DNA of 64,000 nt from HRBIN30 sp964534275 (lineage in GTDB: Bacteria; Desulfobacterota; Binatia; HRBIN30): NCBI GenBank assembly GCA_964534275.1, contig CAZHQG010000016.1, positions 15,001-79,000 of the forward strand, in the 5' to 3' direction. Each line of letters starts with the position of its first letter. Within the stretch, counting starts at the first letter, position 1. This document shows, one piece after another, positions 33,985 through 43,694 of this stretch. The translations under genes and the position numbers were made by a program. The notes under the pieces are model-generated. The model did not search any database. It saw only the letters and a program-made list of their open reading frames with translations, and was not told the DNA's origin.

Positions 33985-35469
33985 ATGACGACGCCGGTGC
34001 GCCTCTTCCTTTCCCGTTGCCTGTTCCTCGCAGGAACGGCAGCGCTTGTCGGCCCGGGTTTGGCCGGTGCGCAAGGCTTTGTGGATCGGGCGGTCCTCAC
34101 GGTGTACGGGTCCGGGGCACCGAACATGGGGTTCGCTTGGGTGGAGGAGCGCCGGGAGTTCGAGTTGGCGCGCGGTCCAAACCGCGTGGTATGGTCGCCG
34201 CTGCCGCGAGCAGCCGAGACCGCCTCGGTTGCGCTCGAACCGGAGGCTGTGGGAGTGGAGCTGCGTAATCAAGTCCTCTCCTTCGTGTATCCATTGACCC
34301 ACTCGGACGATGGGCTTCAGCGATTTGTTGGTCGCACGGTGGTCGTCGAACCGCGCGAAGGCGGCGGACGCACCTACACGGGCACGTTGGTGCAAGTCGG
34401 GCCTCCGCTCGTGCTGCGCGATCCGGACGGTACGTTGCAGGTCCTGCCCGAGGTGAGCCGCTGGGAAATTCGCGAGCCAGGAGCCGTGCCTGACCACTTG
34501 GCGGTCATTTGGGAGGTCGACGCTGGCGCGGCGGCGAAAGTTCCGGTCGTTGCTCGTTATGTGACCGACGAACTGGACTGGCACGCCGAATACACGGCAA
34601 CGTTACTTCCTGGGACAAAAGGCAACCAAGGCACGCTCGAACTGACGGGCGATTTCGTGATCGAGAACCGAACCGACCTTGCTTGGAACCATGCAACGGT
34701 GCGGCTCGTAGCGGGGGTGGTGCGACGCCAGCGCGGTGAGGGGCGCCCCGTCGCGCGCGCGCAAAAAGAGTTTGGGCTCGCAGTGGCGGCGGAAGCGGGG
34801 CCGTCCGTGCAGCCTGTTGGCGAGTATTACGAATTTGCGCTGCCCCATGCGGTGTCCTTGCCGGCCAAAGGTCAGGTTCGCGTGCGTGGCATCGGGCCGT
34901 TCGTGCAAGTGCCGTACGAGCAGGAGTACGTTTGCCGCAATCGGAACTTGGAGTGGCTTGCAGGTCGACCGTCGCCGGTAACCGAGCGGGAGCCCGGAGC
35001 CGGACACGCTCTTCCCGTGGAGGTTTTTCTCAAGCTGCGGAACGACAAGGCATCCCGGCTTGGCATGCCCTTACCAGCAGGCACGATTCGGGTAGGGCAA
35101 AGGCGGGAGGGCTCTGGCGGTTGGGCGTTTCTCGGGGAGGGCGCGCTTCCGCACACGGCAGCGAACGAGCTGGTCTCCCTGGCTCTCGGAGTTGCGTTCG
35201 ATGTCGTTGCGGAACGGAAGCAACTGGACTTCGAACTGGCCAATGCGGAGCACCGAATGGAAGAAGAAGTGGCCGTGGTAGTTCGCAACCAAAAACAGCA
35301 GCCGGTGCAGGTGCTCGTGTTGGAACCTCTCTTCCGCGCAAGCGCATGGGAGGTGATCCAAAGCCAACCAGCGTACGAGAAGAAGGATGCACACACGATC
35401 GCGTTCTCGCTCCTCGTTCCAGCTCGGGGGCGTAGCGAAGCCAAGTACCGCGTGCGCTATCGCTGGTGA
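33985..35469 (+). CDS. Exported DUF4139-type protein
   Basis: About 494 residues with a signal peptide (residues 1-29, LFLSRCLFLAGTAALVGPGL then AGAQG). The mature part is beta-rich with the DUF4139 pattern: LTVYGSGAPNMGFAWVEERR, VTDELDWHAEYTATL, FVIENRTDLAWNHATVRLVA and a C-terminal LVPARGRSEAKYRVRY. Function is not known; the C-terminal part resembles mucoidy-inhibitor-like proteins. A GTG at 33958 overlaps the surE stop and is an alternative start. Confidence 0.82.
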   Translation: MTTPVRLFLSRCLFLAGTAALVGPGLAGAQGFVDRAVLTVYGSGAPNMGFAWVEERREFELARGPNRVVWSPLPRAAETASVALEPEAVGVELRNQVLSFVYPLTHSDDGLQRFVGRTVVVEPREGGGRTYTGTLVQVGPPLVLRDPDGTLQVLPEVSRWEIREPGAVPDHLAVIWEVDAGAAAKVPVVARYVTDELDWHAEYTATLLPGTKGNQGTLELTGDFVIENRTDLAWNHATVRLVAGVVRRQRGEGRPVARAQKEFGLAVAAEAGPSVQPVGEYYEFALPHAVSLPAKGQVRVRGIGPFVQVPYEQEYVCRNRNLEWLAGRPSPVTEREPGAGHALPVEVFLKLRNDKASRLGMPLPAGTIRVGQRREGSGGWAFLGEGALPHTAANELVSLALGVAFDVVAERKQLDFELANAEHRMEEEVAVVVRNQKQQPVQVLVLEPLFRASAWEVIQSQPAYEKKDAHTIAFSLLVPARGRSEAKYRVRYRW

Positions 35470-36184
35470 GCCGAGAATCAGGGCGTACAACCGCTCAGTT
35501 GGAACCCCGACTGAAGCCCGCGATTGTGTCTGCTGGCCTTCTGCGTTGGTCACGATGGCGTGGACCTACTGAGCTGCGTGACGTAGTGGCTGCACCGCGC
35601 CACACGGCACCATCGCCATGTAAAGCAATCGGGATCGACCGTGATGGTTGGGCTCTCCTCGTGCGCGGGCACAGGGCAGCGCCTACGTCGCGTTAGCTCG
35701 GGGTCGATCGTCGTTGGGCCAACGCCGCGTACTCTCGAGACCCACGAAGGGCGCCGCAACCGCGCGTCTACAGTGCAATGGAAAGGTCGCCCGTGCGTTG
35801 GCAGCGGTTTGCCGGGTGATCCTGGAATCATGTTCCCGGCATCGTGGTGGTCGCGGAGATCGTGGTGCCGGGTTTCCGGGCACTGGCGCATGGAGGACAC
35901 AGAAACGGCTCGGGGCGTAGCAATGCGGCGCTTGCCAGCCCATTGAAGAAATGGCTGCCCGATGCACCGGGGGTTGCGCGGTAGGGGAAAAATTTTTCGG
36001 CTCTATCGCTGTCTTCGCCGACATCCCCCACCTCTACTGCCCTTTCGACGCTTCAAAGGACGCGTTCTCCGCATCACAGACCCAATGGCGATGCCCGCCG
36101 TTTCAAAGGGCTGTTCGGCGGCTGGATCTTCTACCGTTGCGGAATCGTGGTAGCGTGTGCGATGGTCCTTGGTTCCAGTTTCCC
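35470..36184. other. Long intergenic region before uvrA
   Basis: No gene is supported over 715 bases. The uvrA frame is open upstream to 35951 but loses all similarity to UvrA before 36185. A promoter and possible SOS-type site for uvrA should be here; I did not find a clear LexA palindrome. No terminator hairpin is evident after the DUF4139 gene. Confidence 0.5.
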
Positions 36185-39100
36185 ATGAGCGACACGTTCA
36201 TTCGAGTTGTTGGCGCGCACCAAAACAACCTCAAGCAGATCGACGTCGACGTGCCGGTGAACGCGCTCACGGTGATCACTGGGCCGTCGGGCTCGGGCAA
36301 ATCCACGTTCGCGTTTGACATCTTGTACGCGGAAGGCCAGCGCCGGTACGTCGAAACGTTTTCCGCCTACACGCGGCAGTTCCTCGAGCGGATGGACAAG
36401 CCGCAGGTCGAGCGTATCGAGGGGATTTTACCGGCAATCGCAATTGGCCAGGGCAACACGGTGAAGACGTCGCGCTCCACCGTGGGAACCATGACCGAGC
36501 TTCATGACCACCTGAAGCTGCTTTGGGCCAAGTTGGCAGTGCCGTACTGCCCGCAGTGCAATCGCCCCGTCGAGCCAGCAACCCCGGACAGCATCGTTGC
36601 CACCCTTGCGCACAAACCCCCGGGCACCGCCGTGATGATTGGCTTCGAAGTGCCGCTCGCGACGAATCTGCCGTGGGAAGAAACCGTCGCCGGTTTGCAA
36701 GCAGCCGGATTCCGCCGGTTGTTTCATGCGGGAAGGGTATGGACACTCGAGGAGTTGGCTGAGCCTGTTCCGTCGCCCGCGGTGGTCGTGATCGATCGGC
36801 TCACCCTTCCTCTTGCCGACTCGGGTCGGGCGGCGGATTCGCTCGAGCAGGCGTTTCATTACGGCAAAGGGCGGCTCCTGCTGCTGTACCCGAACGAGGA
36901 CTTTCGCTGTGAGCGCTATTCCGCGGAACGCGAGTGCCCCCAATGCCATCAGCGCTTCCGCGAGCCCGTGCCCAACTTGTTTTCGTTCAACAGCCCCTTA
37001 GGCGCCTGCGAAGAGTGCCGTGGGTTTGGCCGAGTCATCGACGTCGACCTGGACCTGGTCATTCCGGACGACACGTTGTCGCTGGAGGAGGGTGCGATCA
37101 AACCATGGAGCACGGACTCCACCGAGTGGGAGCGAGACGAGCTGGAACGGTTTTGCGCAAAGCGCGGCATTCCGATGGACCGTCCGTGGCGCGACCTTAC
37201 GCCCGAGCAGCGTGCCGCCATCATCGAGGGCGACGGTTCGTTCTTTGGAATCAAAGGTTGGTTTCGCTGGCTAGAGGGGCGCACGTACAAGATGCACGTG
37301 CGCGTCTTCTTGTCGCGGTACCGTAGTTATCGGATTTGTCCGGCGTGCAATGGCGGCCGGCTCAAGCCCGAAGCCACTTGGTATCGAATTGCGGAGCGCA
37401 CGCTGGTGGACGTCCAGCGAATGAGCGTAGACGAGGCGGATGCGTTTTTTCGCAACCTCGAGTTTCGTGGCGCCGCCGACGAAGTGGCCCGGATGATTTT
37501 GGGCGAGATTCAAAACCGACTTCGGTACTTACGGGCGGTGGGGCTTGGCTATCTTACGCTCGACCGGCCGTCGCGGACGTTGTCCGGAGGGGAGCTTGCC
37601 CGGGTCGATTTGACCACCGCGGTAGGATCCTCGTTGGTGAACACGCTGTACATCCTCGACGAGCCCTCGGTTGGCTTGCACCCACGCGATAGTCGACGGC
37701 TCGTGCAGATCCTGCGGGAGCTGGTCGCGAAGGAAAACACGGTGGTCGTGGTGGAGCACGATCCGGAAATCATTCGCGCGGCGGACCACGTCATCGACTT
37801 GGGCCCGGGGGCGGGACGCCATGGGGGCCGTGTGGTGTACGCTGGTCCGGCTGCTGGATTACTCCATGCGAACCGGTCAGCGACCGGCGCCTATCTTTCC
37901 GGTCGCCGCTCGATTCCGGTGCCGGCCAAGCGGCGGCGGGTGTTGCCGGACTTGATGTTGACCATTTGCGGGGCCCGCGAGCACAACCTCAAGAACATTA
38001 CGGTGCGCATTCCCCTCGCCCGGTTTGTGTGCGTCACGGGCGTCTCTGGCTCTGGCAAATCGACATTGATCGAGGACATCCTCTATCGAGCCGCCATGCG
38101 GCGCCTTGGGCGACCGCGCGGGCGACCGGGGGAGCACGATCGCATCGAAGGCCTGGAGAAAATCAGCTCGGTCGTGTTGGTCGATCAATCGCCAGTTGGC
38201 ACGACGCCACGTGCCGTCGTGGCGTCCTATGTCGGTGCCTTCGACGATATCCGTGCGGTGTTCGCACGAGCGCCCCTAGCCCGCTTGCGCGGGTACGACG
38301 CGCGCATGTTCTCGTTCAACCTGAGCAACGGTCGTTGTGCCACGTGCGCTGGAGAGGGATTCGAGAAAGTCGAGATGCAGTTTTTGTCCGACGTCTACTT
38401 GCCCTGCAGCGAATGCGGCGGAAAGCGCTTTACGCCCGAGGTGTTGGAGGTCGAGTATCGCGGCAAGAGCATTCACGACGTGTTGCAACTGACCGCTGCC
38501 GAGGCAGTGGAATTCTTTGCCGATGAGCCTGGGATCCAACGGGCAATCCAATCGCTTTGCGACGTCGGTTTGGAATACTTGCCGTTGGGGCAGCCCCTGA
38601 GCACGCTTTCCGGCGGAGAGGCGCAACGCCTGAAGTTGGCCGCTGCACTGAACGAGCGTACCTCTCCCCACACCCTGTATTTGCTGGACGAGCCCACGAT
38701 CGGGCTGCATTTCTCCGATGTGGAGCGCTTGTTGCAAACGCTGCAGCAACTGGTCGACCGCGGTCATTCTCTCGTGGTGATCGAGCACAACATGGAAGTG
38801 GTGAAGTGTGCCGACTGGGTGATCGACCTCGGGCCGGAAGGGGGTGAGGCTGGGGGATACGTGCTCGCGGAAGGCACTCCCGAGGAAGTAGCCCGCTGCG
38901 AAGGGTCGCCCACCGCCGTGTTTTTGCGGCAGGCGCTGCAAGGCAACGCAAACGTGGTGGAGGCGCCTGCGGAGTATGGCGTCCCTGCGGTGCCCACGTC
39001 GCGGGTACAGCGGCCAGGGTACATCACGATTGTCGGGGCGCGGGAGCACAACTTGAAAAACATCCACTTGGAGCTGCCGCGGGATCGCTGGATCGTCGTC

Positions 39101-41773
39101 ACCGGGTTGAGTGGTTCAGGGAAGTCCACCCTTGCGTTTGACATTCTCTATGCCGAGGGGCAGCACCGCTACATCGACAGCCTGTCTGCGTATGCCCGAC
39201 AGTTCGTTGGCGTGTTGCCGCGGCCGAACGTGGATCTGGTCGCTGGAATTCCGCCAACTGTAGCCATCGAACAGCGGCTGAGCCGCGGCGGCAAAAAATC
39301 TACCGTGGCGACAATCACGGAAATCTATCACTACCTGAGGCTCCTCTGGGCCAAGCTGGGGGTGCAGCACTGTGTTTCTTGTGGCCAGCCGCTGAAGCCG
39401 TCGAGCCGCTCGCAAATCGAATCCCTGCTGCGGAGGTGGCTGCAAGCGGGTCCGGTGCAAGTGCTCGCGCCAGTGGTGCGGGGGCGCAAGGGAATTTATG
39501 CGCAGTTGTTTCGCAAAGCGATGCTTGCAGGCTTTCACCGCGTGCGGGTGGACGGTCGATGGGTCGATGTGCGCCGGCCTCCGGCGCTCGATCGCTACAA
39601 AGAGCACGACATTGATTTGCTCGTTGGGGAAGTGCAGCCAGAGCAAGGCCGGGCGCTGTCGGAAGTCCTCGAGCGCGCTTTGCGCTTGGGAGCCGGTACC
39701 GTGATCGCACGTCACTCCGGAGGAGAAGCGATCCTCAGCGAGCGATTGTTTTGTGCCGCGTGTGGCTTGGGCTACGAGCCCCTCGATCCGCGCATGTTTT
39801 CCTTCAACAGCCGTCGGGGGGCTTGCCCGGTATGCGAGGGGATCGGGACCATCCAAGACATCGATCTTGAGCGGGCCTTGCCGTCGGCTCTTCCGCTGGG
39901 CCGTGCGTTGAAATCGTTACTCGAACCCATGGATGCAGCCCTCTGGCGTGCAGCGCAGCGCTGGGGTCGCGAGCATCCAAAAGCCTGGTCCCAGCCGGTT
40001 GGGGAACTGCCTCCGACGGTTCGGGAAAAAGTGTTTGGCAAAGGCAAGGGAACACTGGCCTCGGTGTTGCGCGAACTCGCTGCGCAAGCGGACGGTGAAG
40101 AGGAGTCGACCATTGCTGCGTTGTGGCGGGAACAACCGTGCGAGGCGTGCGCTGGTACCCGACTGAACCCGCGTGCGCGGGCGGTGCGCTGGCAGGGGCG
40201 TGCGATCTGGGAAATCACGGCGTTGCCTGTAGAAGCGGCGGGTGCAGAGCTGGAGAAGATGGTGCCCAGTGGGCGCGCCGCAGCGATTGCGAGCGGGGCG
40301 TTGAAAGAAATCTTTCCGCGGCTCGAATTTTTGCAAGCTGTGGGTCTCGGGTATCTCGCCCTCGACCGGAGTGCAGACACGCTCTCTGGAGGAGAAGCCC
40401 AGCGGATTCGTCTAGCGGCTCAGTTAGGCTCGAATTTGCGTGGGGTGTGTTACATCCTCGACGAGCCGACGATTGGTTTGCATCCCGCAGACAATGACCG
40501 CTTGCTGTCGGCTTTGCGGCAGCTTCGCGATCGCGGGAACACCGTCGTCGTGGTGGAACACGACGAGGCCACCATCCGCGCGGCCGATCTGGTGGTCGAC
40601 TTGGGGCCGGGCGCAGGGGTGCATGGAGGGCAGGTGGTGGCTGTGGCCTCGCCGGAGAAGTTGCGCGAAGTGCCCGAGTCGCTCACCGGAAAGTTCCTCG
40701 GTGCGTTGCGAAAGCGTTTGGGCCCGATGCGCGAAGTGGCCTCCCTCCCGCGGATTCGGGTGTACGGCGCCAGCGAGCACAACTTGCGGAACATCGACGT
40801 GGAAATTCCGGTAGGAGCTTGGACCTGCGTCACCGGGGTGTCGGGTTCGGGCAAATCCACGCTCGTGCGGGACGTCTTGTATCGCGGGCTCCGGCGGCAA
40901 CTGGGCTTGGTTGCCGCGCCGCCCGGGCGCCACGAACGGATTGTTTGCGAAGGAGTCAAACGAGTGGTCGAAGTCGACCAAACACCTATTGGGCGGACGC
41001 CTCGCTCCGTGCCTGCGTCGTACGTCGGGATTTTCGACGCGATCCGCAAGCTGTTTGCTGGTACGCCGGAGGCTCGTGCGCGGGGGTACTCGGCAGGACG
41101 CTTTTCGTTCAACGTCGCCGGGGGGCGTTGCGAGGAGTGTTTGGGGCAAGGCCGCATCAAGATGCAAATGAGCTTTCTGCCCGACGTGTACGTGACGTGC
41201 GAAGCATGTCAGGGGCAGCGCTACAACGACGAGACGCTTGCGGTGCGCTACCGAGGGAAAAACATTGCCGAGGTGCTGGCGATGAGCATCGAAGAGGCAG
41301 CCGCCTTTTTTGCGCCGATCCCTGGCGTGGGGGACACTCTTGCCCTGTTACGCGATTTGGGCCTCGGGTACCTCACCCTCGGCCAGGGGAGCAACACGTT
41401 GTCGGGCGGCGAAGCTCAGCGGCTGAAACTGGCGTACGAACTTGCCAAGTCCACCCAGGGCCCCACGTTGTACGTGCTCGACGAGCCAACCACCGGACTC
41501 CACTTTGCGGACATCGAACGGCTCATCGATTTGTTGCATCGGCTCGTAGAGCGAGGGCACACGGTGGTGACGATCGAGCACAACTTGGACATCGTGAAAG
41601 AAGCCGACTGGATCATCGATCTCGGACCAGGCGGGGGCGAGAAGGGCGGACAGGTGGTAGCGATGGGTACGCTGGCCGAAGTTCTCGAGCACGAGCAATC
41701 CCTCACCGCGAGGTTCCTGCGAGAGATGCTTGCAGGTAGCCCCGAGCCGCTCGTACGTGCGGTAGGAGATTAG
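36185..41773 (+). CDS. uvrA: Tandem (double-length) excinuclease subunit UvrA
   Basis: UvrA is the damage-recognition ATPase of nucleotide excision repair. This is 1862 residues, twice the usual 940, and consists of two UvrA copies in one chain. Four Walker A motifs (GPSGSGKST, GVSGSGKST, GLSGSGKST, GVSGSGKST at about residues 33, 618, 972, 1552) and four signatures (LSGGELARVDL, LSGGEAQRLKL, LSGGEAQRIRL, LSGGEAQRLKL at about 463, 808, 1399, 1739) are intact. Zinc pairs such as CPQC, CATC/CSEC and CEEC/CEAC occur in both halves. The first signature of half one is the most divergent. It would act as a covalent dimer, in place of the usual homodimer. The ATG start has a weak ribosome site. The end overlaps mlaC by four bases, tail to tail. 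Confidence 0.96.
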   Translation: MSDTFIRVVGAHQNNLKQIDVDVPVNALTVITGPSGSGKSTFAFDILYAEGQRRYVETFSAYTRQFLERMDKPQVERIEGILPAIAIGQGNTVKTSRSTVGTMTELHDHLKLLWAKLAVPYCPQCNRPVEPATPDSIVATLAHKPPGTAVMIGFEVPLATNLPWEETVAGLQAAGFRRLFHAGRVWTLEELAEPVPSPAVVVIDRLTLPLADSGRAADSLEQAFHYGKGRLLLLYPNEDFRCERYSAERECPQCHQRFREPVPNLFSFNSPLGACEECRGFGRVIDVDLDLVIPDDTLSLEEGAIKPWSTDSTEWERDELERFCAKRGIPMDRPWRDLTPEQRAAIIEGDGSFFGIKGWFRWLEGRTYKMHVRVFLSRYRSYRICPACNGGRLKPEATWYRIAERTLVDVQRMSVDEADAFFRNLEFRGAADEVARMILGEIQNRLRYLRAVGLGYLTLDRPSRTLSGGELARVDLTTAVGSSLVNTLYILDEPSVGLHPRDSRRLVQILRELVAKENTVVVVEHDPEIIRAADHVIDLGPGAGRHGGRVVYAGPAAGLLHANRSATGAYLSGRRSIPVPAKRRRVLPDLMLTICGAREHNLKNITVRIPLARFVCVTGVSGSGKSTLIEDILYRAAMRRLGRPRGRPGEHDRIEGLEKISSVVLVDQSPVGTTPRAVVASYVGAFDDIRAVFARAPLARLRGYDARMFSFNLSNGRCATCAGEGFEKVEMQFLSDVYLPCSECGGKRFTPEVLEVEYRGKSIHDVLQLTAAEAVEFFADEPGIQRAIQSLCDVGLEYLPLGQPLSTLSGGEAQRLKLAAALNERTSPHTLYLLDEPTIGLHFSDVERLLQTLQQLVDRGHSLVVIEHNMEVVKCADWVIDLGPEGGEAGGYVLAEGTPEEVARCEGSPTAVFLRQALQGNANVVEAPAEYGVPAVPTSRVQRPGYITIVGAREHNLKNIHLELPRDRWIVVTGLSGSGKSTLAFDILYAEGQHRYIDSLSAYARQFVGVLPRPNVDLVAGIPPTVAIEQRLSRGGKKSTVATITEIYHYLRLLWAKLGVQHCVSCGQPLKPSSRSQIESLLRRWLQAGPVQVLAPVVRGRKGIYAQLFRKAMLAGFHRVRVDGRWVDVRRPPALDRYKEHDIDLLVGEVQPEQGRALSEVLERALRLGAGTVIARHSGGEAILSERLFCAACGLGYEPLDPRMFSFNSRRGACPVCEGIGTIQDIDLERALPSALPLGRALKSLLEPMDAALWRAAQRWGREHPKAWSQPVGELPPTVREKVFGKGKGTLASVLRELAAQADGEEESTIAALWREQPCEACAGTRLNPRARAVRWQGRAIWEITALPVEAAGAELEKMVPSGRAAAIASGALKEIFPRLEFLQAVGLGYLALDRSADTLSGGEAQRIRLAAQLGSNLRGVCYILDEPTIGLHPADNDRLLSALRQLRDRGNTVVVVEHDEATIRAADLVVDLGPGAGVHGGQVVAVASPEKLREVPESLTGKFLGALRKRLGPMREVASLPRIRVYGASEHNLRNIDVEIPVGAWTCVTGVSGSGKSTLVRDVLYRGLRRQLGLVAAPPGRHERIVCEGVKRVVEVDQTPIGRTPRSVPASYVGIFDAIRKLFAGTPEARARGYSAGRFSFNVAGGRCEECLGQGRIKMQMSFLPDVYVTCEACQGQRYNDETLAVRYRGKNIAEVLAMSIEEAAAFFAPIPGVGDTLALLRDLGLGYLTLGQGSNTLSGGEAQRLKLAYELAKSTQGPTLYVLDEPTTGLHFADIERLIDLLHRLVERGHTVVTIEHNLDIVKEADWIIDLGPGGGEKGGQVVAMGTLAEVLEHEQSLTARFLREMLAGSPEPLVRAVGD

Positions 41774-42459
41774 GAGGACGCTCCGTCGCGAGGCGCGGCG
41801 AGGCGTTCGCTGCGCGTTCCCGGCGGCTGTCCGATCGGCTCGCCGCGGGCATTTTTTTCTTCCAGGAGCTGGATGAGTTTCTCGGGCCCGTCGCGGCTGA
41901 CAACTTCTTGGAACTGCGACCGGAAGTTGGCAACAAGGCTCGTGCCCTCGATGATGACGTCGATGACCTTCCATTGGTTGCCAAACTTGCGCAGGCGGTA
42001 ATCGACAAGAATGGGCTCGCCTCCTTTCGGGCGAATGATGCGCGTTTTTACGGTCCAATCACCGTCGGGCTCCGCTCGTTCTCCCACGACCTCGGCACGT
42101 TCGTTGTTGTACTGCTCTACGTTCCGCCCGTAGGTCATCGACAAGTGCTTGCGGAATTCTTGCACAAAGCGGGTTTGCTGCTCTGGAGTGAGTCGCTTCC
42201 AATTTCGCGCCAAGACGAGCTTGGAGACCGTGTCGAAGTCGAAGCGGGCGGACGCGATGTCCTCCACGCGCTTGCGCTTTTCCTCGGTTGACAGGGAAGA
42301 ATCGGCGAGCACCGCCAACACAGCGTCGGTCGTGCTCTCGATCACTTGGCGCGGGCTTTCGTCTGCGTGCGCCTGCGGAGGTTGGGAGAATGCGAGCCCC
42401 AGCCCAAGGAGAGCCGTCATGGCTGCCGGCACGGATTTCAGGCGAGGAATGGGCACCAT
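41770..42459 (-). CDS. mlaC: Periplasmic phospholipid carrier MlaC (Ttg2D family)
   Basis: MlaC shuttles phospholipids across the periplasm between MlaA and the MlaFED complex. It has 229 residues: signal peptide to about 33 (MTALLGLGLAFSQPPQAHA), then SARFDFDTVSKLVLARNWKR, FRKHLSMTYGRNVEQYNN, and the lipid-pocket strands TRIIRPKGGEPILVDYRLRK followed by WKVIDVIIEGTSLVANFRSQ. The C-terminal tail is disordered. ATG with GGAGGAG in front, which lies inside the last codons of mlaA. Last gene of mlaFEDAC. Confidence 0.94.
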   Translation of the reverse strand: MVPIPRLKSVPAAMTALLGLGLAFSQPPQAHADESPRQVIESTTDAVLAVLADSSLSTEEKRKRVEDIASARFDFDTVSKLVLARNWKRLTPEQQTRFVQEFRKHLSMTYGRNVEQYNNERAEVVGERAEPDGDWTVKTRIIRPKGGEPILVDYRLRKFGNQWKVIDVIIEGTSLVANFRSQFQEVVSRDGPEKLIQLLEEKNARGEPIGQPPGTRSERLAAPRDGASS

Positions 42460-42462
42460 CGT

Positions 42463-43194
42463 TTACTCCTCCACGCGGTACAAATCGTCGTTAACCGTAG
42501 CAGCGTCGCGCCGGTCTTCGATCTGGGCCGCGCGCCGCTGCAGGTACGCGTTGCGCACAGCCGCGTAGTAGTCCACCGAAGCGGCCTTTAACTCGCGGAC
42601 GGCATCCAATACCTGAGCGCGGTTATTGATCACTTGGACGGTTTGCGGCCCCACCGTGAAGCGAATATCGGTAAAGAACCAGTAAACGGTGGCGAGCGAG
42701 TCTACACCGTAGCCGACCGCGTCGCGCGGGGAGGAGGGACCCAGAAAGGGCAGCACCAAGTAAGGCCCTGCAGGCACGCCCCAAACCGCGAGCGTCTGCC
42801 CGAAGTCCTCGTCATGCTTCTCGAGGCCCCACGTGCTGGCGATGTCGAACAACCCCAGTACCCCGAAGGTGGAATTGGCCAAAAAGCGCGCCGTATCCAC
42901 TGCCATCGCATGTGGCTTTCCTTGGAGCAAATTGTTCAGAGCTACCAGCGGGGTGTACACGTTTTGAAAGAGATTCACGATCGATTGCTGGACGCGGTCG
43001 GGAACCACCTTGTCCCATGCCTTGGCGACTGGTTCCAAAGCGTATGTGTCCACGGTGTCGTTGAACGCGAACATCGCCCGGTTAAACGGAGCCCACGGGT
43101 CTTCTTCAGTCGCAAAACCCGCGCAGGGCCACGCGAGCCACACCAGGGCGCAAAGGCCGCTGGCCAAGGCTTGGACCGTCTTGTACCGACTCAC
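42463..43194 (-). CDS. mlaA: Outer-membrane lipid asymmetry protein MlaA (VacJ)
   Basis: MlaA removes misplaced phospholipids from the outer leaflet. It has 243 residues: signal peptide 1-28, then DPWAPFNRAMFAFNDTVDTY, NLFQNVYTPLVALNNLLQGK, RFLANSTFGVLGLFDIAS, FGQTLAVWGVPAGPYLVLPF and SPRDAVGYGVDS. The signal ends AWPCAGFATEED. A Pro at -1 of the only Cys breaks the lipobox, so this may be a soluble or integral form rather than a lipoprotein. GTG start overlaps the mlaD stop by four bases. Having mlaA inside the operon is less common than the E. coli layout. Confidence 0.95.
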   Translation of the reverse strand: MSRYKTVQALASGLCALVWLAWPCAGFATEEDPWAPFNRAMFAFNDTVDTYALEPVAKAWDKVVPDRVQQSIVNLFQNVYTPLVALNNLLQGKPHAMAVDTARFLANSTFGVLGLFDIASTWGLEKHDEDFGQTLAVWGVPAGPYLVLPFLGPSSPRDAVGYGVDSLATVYWFFTDIRFTVGPQTVQVINNRAQVLDAVRELKAASVDYYAAVRNAYLQRRAAQIEDRRDAATVNDDLYRVEE

Positions 43195-43685
43195 CGCTCG
43201 CCCCCGGTGCTCGACGGTTTGGCCTCGTTGCTGCCGCCACGATCCGTGGAGTAAATAAACTTGCCGATCAGCCGCTCGAGGCTCAGTGCAGACTCGGTGA
43301 TCGTGATGGTACCTCCGTTCTCGAGCAACCGGTCGTCGCCGCCGACCTGGAGGGAGATATACTGGTCTCCCAGCAAACCAGCAGTCATGATCGATGCCGA
43401 GGTGTCGACCGGAAGTTTCAAATCGCGCCGAAGGTCCATACGAACCCGTGCCCGATAATCAGCGTCGAGAGTAATGTCCACAACCTGACCAACTTTGACC
43501 CCGGCAATGACCACAGGGGCACGGGGTTTGAGCCCGCCAATCTCGTCGAACGAGGCATAGAGCACGAGCCCGCCCTGGTTGCGAAACGTGAGCCCGCCCA
43601 CGTTCATGGACAGGTACGCAAGCGCAGCCAATCCAGCCAGGACGAACAAACCCACGACAAGGTCACGGCGTGGCGAACGATTCAT
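43191..43685 (-). CDS. mlaD: MCE-domain substrate-binding protein MlaD
   Basis: Membrane-anchored ring-forming MCE protein of the Mla ABC system. It has 164 residues: one N-terminal helix (RDLVVGLFVLAGLAALAYLS) and one MCE domain (LVLYASFDEIGGLKPRAPVV, IAGVKVGQVVDITLDADYRA, LPVDTSASIMTAGLLGDQYI). It sits between mlaE (9-base gap) and mlaA (4-base overlap). Confidence 0.95.
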   Translation of the reverse strand: MNRSPRRDLVVGLFVLAGLAALAYLSMNVGGLTFRNQGGLVLYASFDEIGGLKPRAPVVIAGVKVGQVVDITLDADYRARVRMDLRRDLKLPVDTSASIMTAGLLGDQYISLQVGGDDRLLENGGTITITESALSLERLIGKFIYSTDRGGSNEAKPSSTGGER

Positions 43686-43694
43686 GACAACCCC

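Noticed and set aside
35951..36184. Upstream in-frame extension of uvrA
   Set aside because: Residues before MSDTFIRVVGAHQNN have no UvrA similarity, and the ATG at 36185 matches the family start.
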